Positions 16,064 to 24,507 of a stretch of DNA of 64,000 nt are shown piece by piece (position 1 is the first letter of the stretch; each line of letters starts with the position of its first letter). A program made the position numbers and the translations under genes. Where the stretch lies: NCBI RefSeq assembly GCF_008124525.1, contig NZ_VNHJ01000001.1, forward strand, positions 530,120 to 594,119. Reading direction: 5' to 3'. The notes under the pieces were generated by a model, which was given only the letters and a program-made list of their open reading frames with translations, was not told where the DNA came from and did not search any database. The DNA is from Oceanicella actignis. Lineage in GTDB: Bacteria > Pseudomonadota > Alphaproteobacteria > Rhodobacterales > Rhodobacteraceae.

Positions 16064-16845
16064 AGCGCCGTCCAGCCGCCGTCGACCGAGATGGTCGTGC
16101 CGGTGATCTGCTCGGCCGCGTCCGAGCACAGGAAGGCCGCGACGCCGCCGATCTGCTCGACCGTGGCGAAGCGCTTCGAGGGCTGACGCTCGAGCAGAAC
16201 CTCGCGGATGACCGTCTCGCGGTCCATGCCGTATTTCTCCATCGTGTCGGGGATCTGCGCCTCGACCAGCGGGGTCAGCACATAGCCCGGGCAGATGGCG
16301 TTGGCGGTGATGGGCTCTTCGGCGGTCTCGAGCGCGGTCACCTTGGTCAGCCCCACCACGCCATGCTTGGCCGCCACATAGGCCGACTTGAAGGGCGAGG
16401 CCGTCAGCCCATGCGCCGAGGCGATGTTGATCACCCGCCCCCAGCCCGCCTTGCGCATCAGCGGCAGCGCCGCGGCGGTGGTGTGGAAGGCCGAGCTCAG
16501 ATTGATCGCCAGGATGGCGTTCCACTTCTCGACCGGGAATTCCTCGATGCGGGCGACGTGCTGGATGCCGGCGTTGTTGACCAGGATGTCGGCGCCGCCC
16601 AGCGCCTCGGCCGCGCGCGTCACCAGCGCGCGGCACTGCGCGGGGTCCGACATGTCGGCCTGGACGTAGATCACCCGTGCGCCCGTCTCCTCGGACAGCG
16701 CGCGCGCCAGGGCGTGGTCCTCTTCGCGGTCGGTGAACGAGTTGATCGCCACCTGCGCGCCCAGCTTCGCCAGCTCGCGCGCGACGCCAAGGCCGATGCC
16801 CGAATTCGATCCGGTCACGATCGCCGTCTTGCCCTTGAGATTCAT
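16060..16845 (-). CDS. bdhA: D-3-hydroxybutyrate dehydrogenase (SDR family)
   Basis: Encodes 261 aa, the standard length. The NAD loop TGSNSGIGLG is near residue 11, NNAG near 90, the catalytic Ser in NIASAHGL, and YVAAK supplies Tyr and Lys. Highly characteristic strings (NNAGIQHVARIEEFPVEKWN, ANAICPGYVLTPLVEAQIPD, TGTTISVDGGWT) match 3-hydroxybutyrate dehydrogenases. The enzyme oxidises D-3-hydroxybutyrate from PHB breakdown to acetoacetate. It is co-transcribed with the amidotransferase through a 4-bp overlap. The start ATG is at 16845. Confidence 0.95.
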   Translation of the reverse strand: MNLKGKTAIVTGSNSGIGLGVARELAKLGAQVAINSFTDREEDHALARALSEETGARVIYVQADMSDPAQCRALVTRAAEALGGADILVNNAGIQHVARIEEFPVEKWNAILAINLSSAFHTTAAALPLMRKAGWGRVINIASAHGLTASPFKSAYVAAKHGVVGLTKVTALETAEEPITANAICPGYVLTPLVEAQIPDTMEKYGMDRETVIREVLLERQPSKRFATVEQIGGVAAFLCSDAAEQITGTTISVDGGWTAL

Positions 16846-16961
16846 CCTCGCCGCTCCGATCTTGCCTTCGGGGCGCCCGCCCCGTTCGCGCCCGGCGCGC
16901 GCCGGGCCCCTGCGCCCATCTGGTAGCGCGGCGCGGCGCGGTTGACGAGGGGCGGCGCATC

Positions 16962-16988
16962 AAAAAAACGCCCTCCGAAGAGGGCGTT
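16962..16988 (-). terminator. Rho-independent terminator with UUCG tetraloop
   Basis: The stem AACGCCCTC/GAGGGCGTT (9 bp, 16967-16988) has a TTCG loop closed by C-G in minus-strand orientation and is followed by T residues to 16962. Read on the plus strand there is no T-run, so it acts on leftward transcription only. Confidence 0.85.
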
Positions 16989-17035
16989 GAGTATTTGAGG
17001 CAGGTTTCATACAGGCAAGAAACCTATCGAGCAGT
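16962..17035 (-). ncRNA. Predicted trans-encoded small RNA with intrinsic terminator
   Basis: On the minus strand a promoter-like pair (TTGCGC at 17066-17071, TATCTT at 17042-17047, 18-bp spacer) would start a transcript near 17035. It would run about 74 nt to the T-run at 16962-16966. The RNA would contain a 7-bp hairpin (AGGTTTC, 10-nt loop, GAAACCT), a single-stranded A/C-rich linker, and a 9-bp terminator stem with a UUCG tetraloop followed by U residues. No gene on the minus strand lies upstream, so the terminator has no protein gene to serve. The segment is also A+T-richer than its surroundings. A 16-codon frame from the ATG at 17010 lacks a ribosome site. No known RNA family recognised. 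Confidence 0.6.
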
Positions 17036-17041
17036 GATGAC

Positions 17042-17071
17042 AAGATACGTAAACAAGACCCTGCGGCGCAA
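17042..17071 (-). promoter_or_regulatory. Predicted sigma-70 promoter of the small RNA
   Basis: Minus-strand -35 TTGCGC (17066-17071) and -10 TATCTT (17042-17047) are separated by 18 bp. The A+T-rich stretch around the -10 is unusual for this chromosome. Confidence 0.5.
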
Positions 17072-17080
17072 GCCGAAAGT

Positions 17081-17110
17081 TTGCGCCCGCCCCCTGCGCG
17101 GGGTTAGGTT
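17081..17110 (+). promoter_or_regulatory. Predicted promoter of the YejA-like gene
   Basis: TTGCGC (17081-17086), an 18-bp spacer and TAGGTT (17105-17110) lie about 35 bp before the start codon. This promoter is back-to-back with that of the small RNA. Confidence 0.45.
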
Positions 17111-17144
17111 GCGCCCCGGCGCGGCGCACAGAGGCGAGGCGAGG

Positions 17145-18944
17145 ATGCAGGGAATGGGGTTCCTGGCGGCGGCGACGCTAGGTCTTGCGGCGCTGATCGG
17201 CGCGGCGGCGCAGGCGGCGCCCGCGCATGGCATCGCCATGCATGGCGCGCCGGCGCTCGAGCCGGGCTTTCGCGCCTTGCCCTACGCCAATCCCGAGGCG
17301 CCCAAGGGCGGGCGAATCGTGTTCGGCGAGGTGGGCGGATTCGATTCGCTCAACCCCTACATCGTCAAGGGCCGCGCGCCCTGGGCGGTGCGCACGCTGA
17401 CGGTGGAATCGCTCATGGGCCGCAGCTGGGACGAACCCTTCTCGCTCTACGGCCTTCTGGCCGAAAGCGTCGAGACCCCGCCCGACCGCTCATGGGTCGC
17501 CTTCACCCTGCGCCCCGAGGCGCGCTTCTCGGACGGCAGCCCGGTGACGCTCGACGACGTGGTCTGGTCCATGCGCACGCTGGGCGAGCAGGGGCTGCCG
17601 GGGTTCCGGTCCTCGTGGCGCAAGGTCTCGGCGGTCGAGCGGCTGGGCCCGCGCACGGTGCGCTTCCGCTTCTCCGAGCCCGACCGCGAAATGCCCCTGA
17701 TCCTGGGCCTGCGCCCGATCCTGAAGAAGGACCGCTTCGCCGGGCGCGACTTCGCCCAGACCACGCTCGAGCCGCTGATCGGCTCGGGGCCCTATGTGGT
17801 CGAGGCCTTCGAGCCGGGGCGCTTCATCTCGTTCCGCCGCAACCCGGACTATTGGGGCGCGCATCTGGGCCTGAACGCCGGCCGGCACAATTTCGACGAG
17901 GTGCGCTACGAGTATTTCAAGGACGACAACGCCCGCTTCGAGGCCTTCAAGGCCGGGCTGGTCACCATCTTCCGCGAAAGCGACCCGGTGCGCTGGGCGC
18001 AGGGCTACGACTTTGCGGCCGTGCGCGAGGGGCTGGTGGTGAAGGAAGAGATCCCCAACGGCCGCCCCAGCGGCATGACGGGCTTCGTCTTCAACACGCG
18101 CCGCCCGCCCTTCGACGATCGCCGGGTGCGCCAGGCGCTGGCGCTGGCCTTCGATTTCGAATGGATCAACCGCACCCTGCATGGCGGCGCCTATGAGCGC
18201 ATCCACAGCTTCTTCGGCAATTCCGAGCTGGGCTTTCGCGGCCCCCTCGGCGCGGACGAGGCGCGGATACTGGGGCCGCACGCCGCCGCGCTGGCGCCCG
18301 AGGCGCGCAGCGGCGCCTTCGCCTGGCCGCGCAGCGACGGATCGGGGCGCAACCGGGCCAATCTGCGCCGCGCGCGCGACCTGCTGGCCGAAGCGGGCTG
18401 GCGCGTGCGCGACGGGGTTCTGCGCGACGCCGACGGGCGCCCGCTGCGTTTCGAGATCCTGCTCTCGGGGCCGCAATACGAGGCCGCCGCCGCCGTCTTC
18501 GCCGACGCGCTGCGGGTGCTGGGCGTCGAGGCGCGGCTGCGCGTGGTCGATCCGGCGCAGTATCAGCAGCGGCTGACGCATTACGACTACGACATGATCG
18601 TGGCGGGTTGGGCCATGTCGCTCAGCCCCGGCAACGAGCAGCGCTTCTACTGGGGGCGCGAGGGGGTGCGCCAGCCGGGCACGCGCAACTACATGGGCGT
18701 GGACGATCCGGCGGTCGAGGCGGCGGTGGACGCGCTTCTGGCCGCCGAGGATCGCCCGACCTTCGTCGCGGCCGCCCGGGCGCTCGACAGGGCGCTGACC
18801 ACGGGGGTGTATGTGATCCCGCTGTGGCGCTCGCCGGTCTCGCGACTGGCGCACCGGGCCGATCTGCGCCACCCCGAGCGGCTGCCCCTTTACGGCGACT
18901 GGACCGGATTCCTGCCCGACGTCTGGTGGCAGGAGCCGCGCTGA
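17145..18944 (+). CDS. ABC transporter substrate-binding protein, family 5 (YejA-like)
   Basis: The 599-aa periplasmic protein has a signal peptide (about 1-27). HGIAMHG, FRALPYANPEAPKGG, GGFDSLNPYIVKG and GSGPYVVEAFEPG are characteristic of the YejA branch of extracellular solute-binding proteins family 5, which takes up oligopeptides and microcin-C-like compounds. The C-terminal lobe (about 270-570) contains FNTRRPPFDDRRVRQALALA. GAGGCGAGG precedes the ATG at 17145; an in-frame ATG at 17154 lacks good spacing. No yejBEF permease or ATPase genes follow, so it is an orphan here and must pair with genes elsewhere. Confidence 0.9.
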   Translation: MQGMGFLAAATLGLAALIGAAAQAAPAHGIAMHGAPALEPGFRALPYANPEAPKGGRIVFGEVGGFDSLNPYIVKGRAPWAVRTLTVESLMGRSWDEPFSLYGLLAESVETPPDRSWVAFTLRPEARFSDGSPVTLDDVVWSMRTLGEQGLPGFRSSWRKVSAVERLGPRTVRFRFSEPDREMPLILGLRPILKKDRFAGRDFAQTTLEPLIGSGPYVVEAFEPGRFISFRRNPDYWGAHLGLNAGRHNFDEVRYEYFKDDNARFEAFKAGLVTIFRESDPVRWAQGYDFAAVREGLVVKEEIPNGRPSGMTGFVFNTRRPPFDDRRVRQALALAFDFEWINRTLHGGAYERIHSFFGNSELGFRGPLGADEARILGPHAAALAPEARSGAFAWPRSDGSGRNRANLRRARDLLAEAGWRVRDGVLRDADGRPLRFEILLSGPQYEAAAAVFADALRVLGVEARLRVVDPAQYQQRLTHYDYDMIVAGWAMSLSPGNEQRFYWGREGVRQPGTRNYMGVDDPAVEAAVDALLAAEDRPTFVAAARALDRALTTGVYVIPLWRSPVSRLAHRADLRHPERLPLYGDWTGFLPDVWWQEPR

Positions 18945-19058
18945 GCGCCCGGCGCCGCTGGCGGGGGGCGTCGCCATCGCCCTTGCCGCGCCCGCGGCGG
19001 GCGGCGCATGATTGCAATGCGGAGATGAGGCGGTTCGGCGCCCGCCGCGCCCGCGCGG

Positions 19059-19682
19059 TCAGCTCGTCAGCAGCCCGATGGCCAGCGTCCACATCAGCGC
19101 GCCCACGCCCAGATCCAGCCAGCGCCAGGCCTGCGGGCGCGCGAAAAGCGGCGCCAGCGCCCGCGCCCCGTAGCCCAGCGCGAAGAAGAAGGCGAAGGAC
19201 GCCGTCACCGCCCCCGCCCCGAAGGACAGCCGCTCGGCGCCCGCGTAGCGCGCGCCCACGGCGCCGATCAGCGCCAGCGTGTCCAGATACACATGCGGGT
19301 TGAGCCAGGTCAGCGCCAGCGTCGCCCCAAGCGCCGCGCGCAGCGGCATCGCCGCGCCCTGCGCCATCGCCAGCGCCGAGGGGCGCAGCGCCGCGCGCAG
19401 CCGCATGGCGCCGTAGGCCAGAAGGAAGGCCGCGCCGCCCAGCGTCATCGCCCGCTCGATCCACGGATGGGCCGCGGCCAGCGCCCCGAAGCCGCCGACC
19501 CCCGCCGCGATCAGGAGCGCGTCGGACAGCGCGCAGGTCAGGCAGATCCAGAACACATGCTCGCGCCGCAGGCCCTGGCGCAGGACGAAGGCGTTCTGCG
19601 CGCCGATCGCCAGGATCAGGCTGATGCCGACGCCAAAGCCCGTCGCCGCCGCCGCCAGGGCCGCCTCGGCCGCCGCGCCCAC
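19059..19682 (-). CDS. LysE/ArgO-family amino acid exporter
   Basis: The 207-aa inner-membrane protein has about six hydrophobic segments. The LysE family signature is near the N-terminus (LILAIGAQNAFVLRQGL), with TWLNPHVYLDTL in the middle loop. Family members export basic amino acids, often arginine or lysine. It starts with GTG at 19682, only 4 bp after the DUF502 stop, with AAGGG about 7 bp upstream, so it is co-transcribed with that gene. No LysR-type activator lies next to it. Confidence 0.9.
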   Translation of the reverse strand: MGAAAEAALAAAATGFGVGISLILAIGAQNAFVLRQGLRREHVFWICLTCALSDALLIAAGVGGFGALAAAHPWIERAMTLGGAAFLLAYGAMRLRAALRPSALAMAQGAAMPLRAALGATLALTWLNPHVYLDTLALIGAVGARYAGAERLSFGAGAVTASFAFFFALGYGARALAPLFARPQAWRWLDLGVGALMWTLAIGLLTS

Positions 19683-19686
19683 GCGC

Positions 19687-20412
19687 TCAGCCCTTGCCGC
19701 CGCGGCGCGCGGCGGTCCGCGGCGCGGCGCGGCGCGCGGCGGCCGCGCGCTCCTGCGCGGTGGGCGGGCTGACGAGCCCGGCCGAGATGACCAGCTTGGC
19801 CGCCTCTTCGACCGTCATGTCCAGGATCACCACCTGGCTGCGCGGCACGAACAGCAGAAAGCCCGAGGTGGGGTTGGGCGTGGTGGGCAGGAACACGCTC
19901 AGCATCGGCTCGCCGGCGGGGGCGGCCTCGGCGATCTCGCCGCGCGTCTCGGTCGAGATGAAGGCGATCGCCCACAGGCCCTTGCGCGGATACTCGATCA
20001 GGCAGGCCTGCTTGAACGAGGTCTGCGACTGGCTCAGCACCGTTTCCACGATCTGCTTGAGCGCGTTGTAGATCGAACGCACGATCGGCATGCGCTCGAC
20101 CCAGTCCTCGGCCAGGTGCACCAGCTGGCGGCCGAACAGGTTCTTGGTCAGATAGCCGACCACGGCGGTGAACAGGATGAACACCAGCACGCCGAAGCCG
20201 GGAATGTCGACGCCGATATAGGTCGAGGGGTTGTAGGCCGCGGGCACCCACGGCACGATCTTGCCGTCGACGAAGGTGATGACCGTCCAGATCAGGTAGA
20301 TGGTCAGCAGCGTGGGCGCCACCACCACCAGCCCGGTCAGGAAGTTGCCGCGCATGCGCTGCCAGAAGCCGCGCCGGGGCGCCTTGCGCCCTTTCGCGTT
20401 GCGTGCCGCCAT
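19687..20412 (-). CDS. DUF502 family membrane protein
   Basis: Encodes 241 aa. A basic N-terminus precedes two transmembrane helices (about 22-42 and 60-82) that flank a short periplasmic loop. A conserved soluble domain follows with RQLVHLAEDWVERMPIVRSI, ALKQIVETV, LPTTPNPTSGFLLFVP and DMTVEEAAKLVISAG. The family is widespread in proteobacteria and plants (COV-like proteins); its bacterial function is unknown. GGAGAGACGA precedes the ATG at 20412; a frame open 14 codons further upstream is less likely. It sits between ghrA and the LysE-type gene. Confidence 0.88.
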   Translation of the reverse strand: MAARNAKGRKAPRRGFWQRMRGNFLTGLVVVAPTLLTIYLIWTVITFVDGKIVPWVPAAYNPSTYIGVDIPGFGVLVFILFTAVVGYLTKNLFGRQLVHLAEDWVERMPIVRSIYNALKQIVETVLSQSQTSFKQACLIEYPRKGLWAIAFISTETRGEIAEAAPAGEPMLSVFLPTTPNPTSGFLLFVPRSQVVILDMTVEEAAKLVISAGLVSPPTAQERAAAARRAAPRTAARRGGKG

Positions 20413-20482
20413 TCGTCTCTCCGATGTCCGGCCGCGTTCGCACACGCGGCCCACGCGCGCCCGCCCTGGGCGCGTCCGCTAA

Positions 20483-21424
20483 CTAATAGCCCTGCGCGCG
20501 ATCGACAACATGCAAGGGCGGCGCGCCGCGGGCGATGCGCCCGATCTGCGCGACCAGCGCCTCGGCGGCGGTGTCGGGCCGCGTGGCCGAGGCGATGTGC
20601 GGCGTCACCAGAACGCGCGGATGGGTCCAGTAGGGATGCTCGGGGGGCAGGGGCTCGTGGCGGAAGACGTCCAGCGTCGCATGCGCCACATGCCCCGAAT
20701 CGAGCGCGGCCAGAAGCGCGTCGTCGTCGATCAGCGCCCCGCGGCCCGGATTGACGATGGCCGCGCCGCGCGGCAGCAGCGCCAGGCGCCGCGCGTCCAT
20801 GATGCCGGCGGTCGCCGGGGTCGCCGGCAGCAGCAGAACCGCGATCTGCGCCGCGCGCAAGGTCTCTTCCAGCCCCTCGGGGCCGGCGCGGCAGATCACG
20901 CCCGGCACGTCGCGCAGGCGCCGCGACCAGCCATGCACCACGAAGCGCAGCCGCGCCAGCGCCTCGGCCGCCGCCGCGCCCAGCTCGCCCAGCCCCAGCA
21001 CGGCCACATGGCGCTGACGCGCCAGGGGCGGCGGGGTCGGGTCCCAGCGCCCGGGCGGGGCGAACAGGTGCGCGTCCATGCCCAGGTGGATCCGCATCAC
21101 GTGACCGACGACGTATTCCGTCATGCCCTCGGTCATGCCGCGCTCGACCATGCGCGCAAGCGGCGCCTTGAGCGTCGGATTGGCCAGCAGCGCCTCGACC
21201 CCGGCCCACATGCTCAGCGCCGCGCGCAGGTTGACGTAGGGGCCGAAGTCGCGCACCGGCCCCTTGGGATCGACGATCATCACGTCCACCGCCGCCGGAT
21301 CGACGCGCGCGGGATCGGTCTCGAGCGCAAAGCGCTCGCCCGCGCGCTCGGCCGCCGCGCGCAGCGCCGCGCTCCAGACCTCGCGATCCTCGGGACGGCC
21401 GGCGAAAAGAACCCGAAGCGTCAT
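20483..21424 (-). CDS. ghrA: Glyoxylate/hydroxypyruvate reductase A (D-2-hydroxyacid dehydrogenase)
   Basis: Encodes 313 aa. The Rossmann domain begins at VAVLGLGELG (about 138). NPGRGALIDDDAL supplies the substrate-binding Arg; the Glu (FRHEPLP) and the catalytic His (VTPHIAS near 282) are present. NLRAALSMWAGVEALL near residue 65 matches the GhrA subgroup, which reduces glyoxylate and hydroxypyruvate with NADPH. It lies 15 bp downstream of rodA on the same strand and may be read through from the cell-shape operon. Confidence 0.9.
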   Translation of the reverse strand: MTLRVLFAGRPEDREVWSAALRAAAERAGERFALETDPARVDPAAVDVMIVDPKGPVRDFGPYVNLRAALSMWAGVEALLANPTLKAPLARMVERGMTEGMTEYVVGHVMRIHLGMDAHLFAPPGRWDPTPPPLARQRHVAVLGLGELGAAAAEALARLRFVVHGWSRRLRDVPGVICRAGPEGLEETLRAAQIAVLLLPATPATAGIMDARRLALLPRGAAIVNPGRGALIDDDALLAALDSGHVAHATLDVFRHEPLPPEHPYWTHPRVLVTPHIASATRPDTAAEALVAQIGRIARGAPPLHVVDRAQGY

Positions 21425-21439
21425 CGCATTCCCCCTTGC

Positions 21440-22588
21440 TCAGAGCCCGCGGCGCGGGCGATGCACATGCGCCGACTGGATCAGCCCGAAGGCGATCATC
21501 AGCACAAGCATGGCCGAGCCGCCATAGCTGACCAGCGGCAAGGGCACGCCCACCACCGGCGCCAGCCCCATCACCATGGCCATGTTCACGGCGAAGAAGA
21601 AGAAGAAGGTCGCCGTCAGCCCGCCCGTCATCAGCGCCCCGAAACGGTCGCGGTTCGACAGCATCGAGGCGGTGCAGAACAGCACGATCAGCGCGTATAG
21701 CCCCAGCAGCGCCAGCGAGCCGACATGGCCGAACTCCTCGGCCAGGGTGGTGAAGATGAAGTCGGTGTGCTTCTCGGGCAGGAAGTTGAGCCGCGCCTGC
21801 GTGCCCTGCATGAAGCCGCGCCCCGTCAGCCCGCCCGAGCCGAAGGCGATCTTGGACTGGGTGATGTGATAGCCCGCCCCGAGCGGATCGGAGGAGGGGT
21901 CGAGGAAGACCTCGATGCGGCGATACTGGTAGTCCTTGAGCAGCTGCCACTCGGTCCCGCGCGAGGCCATCACCGCCGCCACCGCCCCCGCGCCCGCGGC
22001 CGCCGCGGCGATGAAATACCACCAGCTGACCCCGGCCAGGAACATCACCACCGCGCCCCCCGCGCCCAGCAGCAGCGCCGTGCCCAGATCGGGCTGCTTG
22101 AGCACCAGCGCCATGGGCAGCGCGATCATCGCCAGCGGCGGCAGCAGCCACAACGGGCGCGAGACCTTGTCGCGGTCGAGCCAGTCGTAATAGCGCGCCA
22201 GCGCCATCACCAGCGCGATCTTCATCGCCTCCGAGGGCTGAAGCTGCACGAACCCAAGGTCGATCCAGCGCTGCGCGCCCATGCCCACCGAGCCGAACAG
22301 CTCGACCGCGGCCAGCAGCGCCAGCCCCCCCAGATAGGCCAGCGGCGCCATGGCGCGCCAGAAGCGCACATGGATCATGGCGATGGCCATCATCAGCGCC
22401 ACGCCCATGGCGAAACGCACCATCTGCCGCGCGCTCCAGGGCTCGAGCCGCCCGCCCGCGACCGAATACAGCATCAGAAAGCCCACGCAGGCCACCGCCG
22501 TCACCAGGAGCAGCAGCGCCCAGTTGAAGCGCAGAAGCTTGGCGCCCAGCGTGGCGGGCTCGTCGCGGTCGAGGTCGCGGAAGGTCAT
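21440..22588 (-). CDS. rodA: Peptidoglycan glycosyltransferase RodA
   Basis: This 382-aa SEDS-family protein has about ten membrane helices. With its partner PBP2 it polymerises lateral-wall peptidoglycan. The signature is visible: GAQRWIDLGFVQLQPSE, KQPDLGTALLL, LNFLPEKHTDFIFTTLAEEF and the C-terminal GVPLPLVSYGGSAML. The ATG at 22588 overlaps the mrdA stop (ATGA), so synthesis of the two partners is coupled. Frames extending into mrdA are not used. Confidence 0.96.
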   Translation of the reverse strand: MTFRDLDRDEPATLGAKLLRFNWALLLLVTAVACVGFLMLYSVAGGRLEPWSARQMVRFAMGVALMMAIAMIHVRFWRAMAPLAYLGGLALLAAVELFGSVGMGAQRWIDLGFVQLQPSEAMKIALVMALARYYDWLDRDKVSRPLWLLPPLAMIALPMALVLKQPDLGTALLLGAGGAVVMFLAGVSWWYFIAAAAAGAGAVAAVMASRGTEWQLLKDYQYRRIEVFLDPSSDPLGAGYHITQSKIAFGSGGLTGRGFMQGTQARLNFLPEKHTDFIFTTLAEEFGHVGSLALLGLYALIVLFCTASMLSNRDRFGALMTGGLTATFFFFFAVNMAMVMGLAPVVGVPLPLVSYGGSAMLVLMIAFGLIQSAHVHRPRRGL

Positions 22589-24507
22589 GCGCGGTCGCTT
22601 TGCGGTCGTTCGGGTCGAGGGGCGGGCGGGCGCAGGCGTTCTTCCTCGATGCGCCGTCGCTCGTCGGGCGGATAGGCGGTGATGGGCGGTTCGGGGCCGA
22701 ACAGGGCGCGCATCATCAGGTCGCGCGCGATCGGCGCCGCCGCGGTCGAGCCGCCGCCGCCATGCTCGACCACCACCGACACCGCATAGCGCGGCGCCCG
22801 GTAGGGGGCGAAGCAGACGAACAGCGCATGGTCGCGCCGCTCCCATGGCAGGTCGGCGTTGCGGATGACGCCGGCGGCGCGCTCGGCGGCGGTGATGCGG
22901 CGCACCTGGCTGGTGCCGGTCTTGCCCGCCATCTCCATGCCCTCCTGCGCGATGCGCGCCTTGCGCGCCGTGCCGCGCGCGTCGTTGACGACGCCGAACA
23001 TGCCGCCCCGCACCAGCGCCAGATGCGCGGCCGAGACGCCCAGCGGCGCGAATTCGGGCGCCGGCAGCGGCAGCCCGGCGCGCGCGCGCACAAGGCGCGG
23101 CGTCACCTGCCGGCCCGTGGCGATGCGCGCCGTCATCACCGCCAGCTGGATCGGGGTCGCCAGCACATAGCCCTGGCCGATGCCGGCGTTGAGCGTGTCG
23201 CCGATCTGCCAGGCGCGCTTGTGGGCGCGGCGCTTCCACGCCTTGTCGGGGATCAGCCCCGAGCGCACCGCCGGCAGCGGCAGGGGCGGCGCCTGCCCCA
23301 GGCCAAGGCGGCGCGCCATGTCGGCGATGGCCTCGACGCCCACGCGCCGCGCGATCTCGTAGTAGAACACGTCGCAGGACTGCGCCAGGCTCTGGTGCAG
23401 GTCCACATGCCCGTGCCCGCCGCGCCGCCAGCAATGGAACCAGGACGTGCCCAGCTTGTAGCGCCCGTTGCAGAAGACGCGCTCGGCCGGGTCCAGCGCC
23501 CCGGCCTCGAGCGCCGCCAGCGCCACCACCATCTTGAAGGTCGAGCCGGGCGGATACTGCCCCGAGACGGTCTTGTTCGACAGCGGCCTATGGGGGTCGT
23601 CGAGCAGCGCCTTCCACTCCTTCGACGAGATGCCGAAGACGAACTTGTTCGGATCGAAGCCCGGCGCCGAAGCCAGCGCCGCGACATCGCCCGTCGTCAG
23701 GTCCAGCACGCAGGCGGCGGCGCTTTCGTCCTTCATGCGCTCCATGGCGTAGCGCTGAAGCTCGAGATCCACGGTCAGCTGCAGGTCGTCGCCGGGCTTG
23801 CCCTCTTCGCGCTCGAACTCGCGGATGACGCGGCCCAGCGCGTTGACCTCGATGCGGCTGACGCCCGCCTCGCCGCGCAGGATCTCCTCGGCCTTGAGCT
23901 CGACGCCCGACTTGCCGATCTGGAAGTCGGGAATCTGGTAAAGCGGGGTGCGCCCGCCGTCTTCCTTGAGCTCGCGCTCGGAAACGCGGCCCACATAGCC
24001 CACCACATGCGCCGTCAGTTCGCCCTGCGGGTAGAAGCGCGTCAGCCCCGCCTCGACCTCGACGCCGGGCAGGGCGGGGGCGTTGGCGTTGACGCGGGCG
24101 AACTCCTCCCAGGTCAGGTGCTCGGCCACGGCCACGGGCACGAAGGCGGGCTTGGCGCGCAGCTCGCGCAGGGCCTTCTCGCGCGCGCGGGGCGGGATGT
24201 CGATCAGCCGGGCCAGGCGCGCCAGCGTCTCTTCGGGGTCGTCCGTTCCCTCGCGCACGATGGCGACGCGGTAGTTCTGCCGGTTGACCGCCAGGGGGCG
24301 GCCCTCGCGGTCGAAGATGCGCCCGCGCGCGGGCGGAATGAGGCGGATGTTGACGCGGTTCTCCTCGGCCATGAGGCGAAAGCGCTCGGCGTCGGCGATC
24401 TGGAGCTGGCGCATGCGCAGCGCCAGCACGCCCATCAGGGCGCCCTGCGCGCCCAGCAGCACCAGCCCCCGGCGCGTCAGCGCGCCCGCGTCGCGCCGGG
24501 CGCTCAT
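22585..24507 (-). CDS. mrdA: Penicillin-binding protein 2 (elongation transpeptidase)
   Basis: This 640-aa class B PBP has a short cytoplasmic tail and a single membrane anchor (about 13-31). The pedestal/dimerisation domain carries ARGRIFDREGRPLAVNR. The transpeptidase domain shows PPGSTFKM (nucleophile Ser near 322), SQSCDVFYYE as the SxN-like box with Cys-Asp, and KTGTS near 530. It cross-links peptidoglycan during cylindrical growth. The ATG at 24507 overlaps the mreD stop by 4 bp, and its own stop overlaps the rodA start. Confidence 0.96.
   Translation of the reverse strand: MSARRDAGALTRRGLVLLGAQGALMGVLALRMRQLQIADAERFRLMAEENRVNIRLIPPARGRIFDREGRPLAVNRQNYRVAIVREGTDDPEETLARLARLIDIPPRAREKALRELRAKPAFVPVAVAEHLTWEEFARVNANAPALPGVEVEAGLTRFYPQGELTAHVVGYVGRVSERELKEDGGRTPLYQIPDFQIGKSGVELKAEEILRGEAGVSRIEVNALGRVIREFEREEGKPGDDLQLTVDLELQRYAMERMKDESAAACVLDLTTGDVAALASAPGFDPNKFVFGISSKEWKALLDDPHRPLSNKTVSGQYPPGSTFKMVVALAALEAGALDPAERVFCNGRYKLGTSWFHCWRRGGHGHVDLHQSLAQSCDVFYYEIARRVGVEAIADMARRLGLGQAPPLPLPAVRSGLIPDKAWKRRAHKRAWQIGDTLNAGIGQGYVLATPIQLAVMTARIATGRQVTPRLVRARAGLPLPAPEFAPLGVSAAHLALVRGGMFGVVNDARGTARKARIAQEGMEMAGKTGTSQVRRITAAERAAGVIRNADLPWERRDHALFVCFAPYRAPRYAVSVVVEHGGGGSTAAAPIARDLMMRALFGPEPPITAYPPDERRRIEEERLRPPAPRPERPQSDRA

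Noticed and set aside
16963..17010. 16-codon minus-strand frame within the predicted sRNA (ATG at 17010)
   Set aside because: No Shine-Dalgarno, begins inside the first hairpin and runs through the terminator stem; a leader peptide is unlikely.
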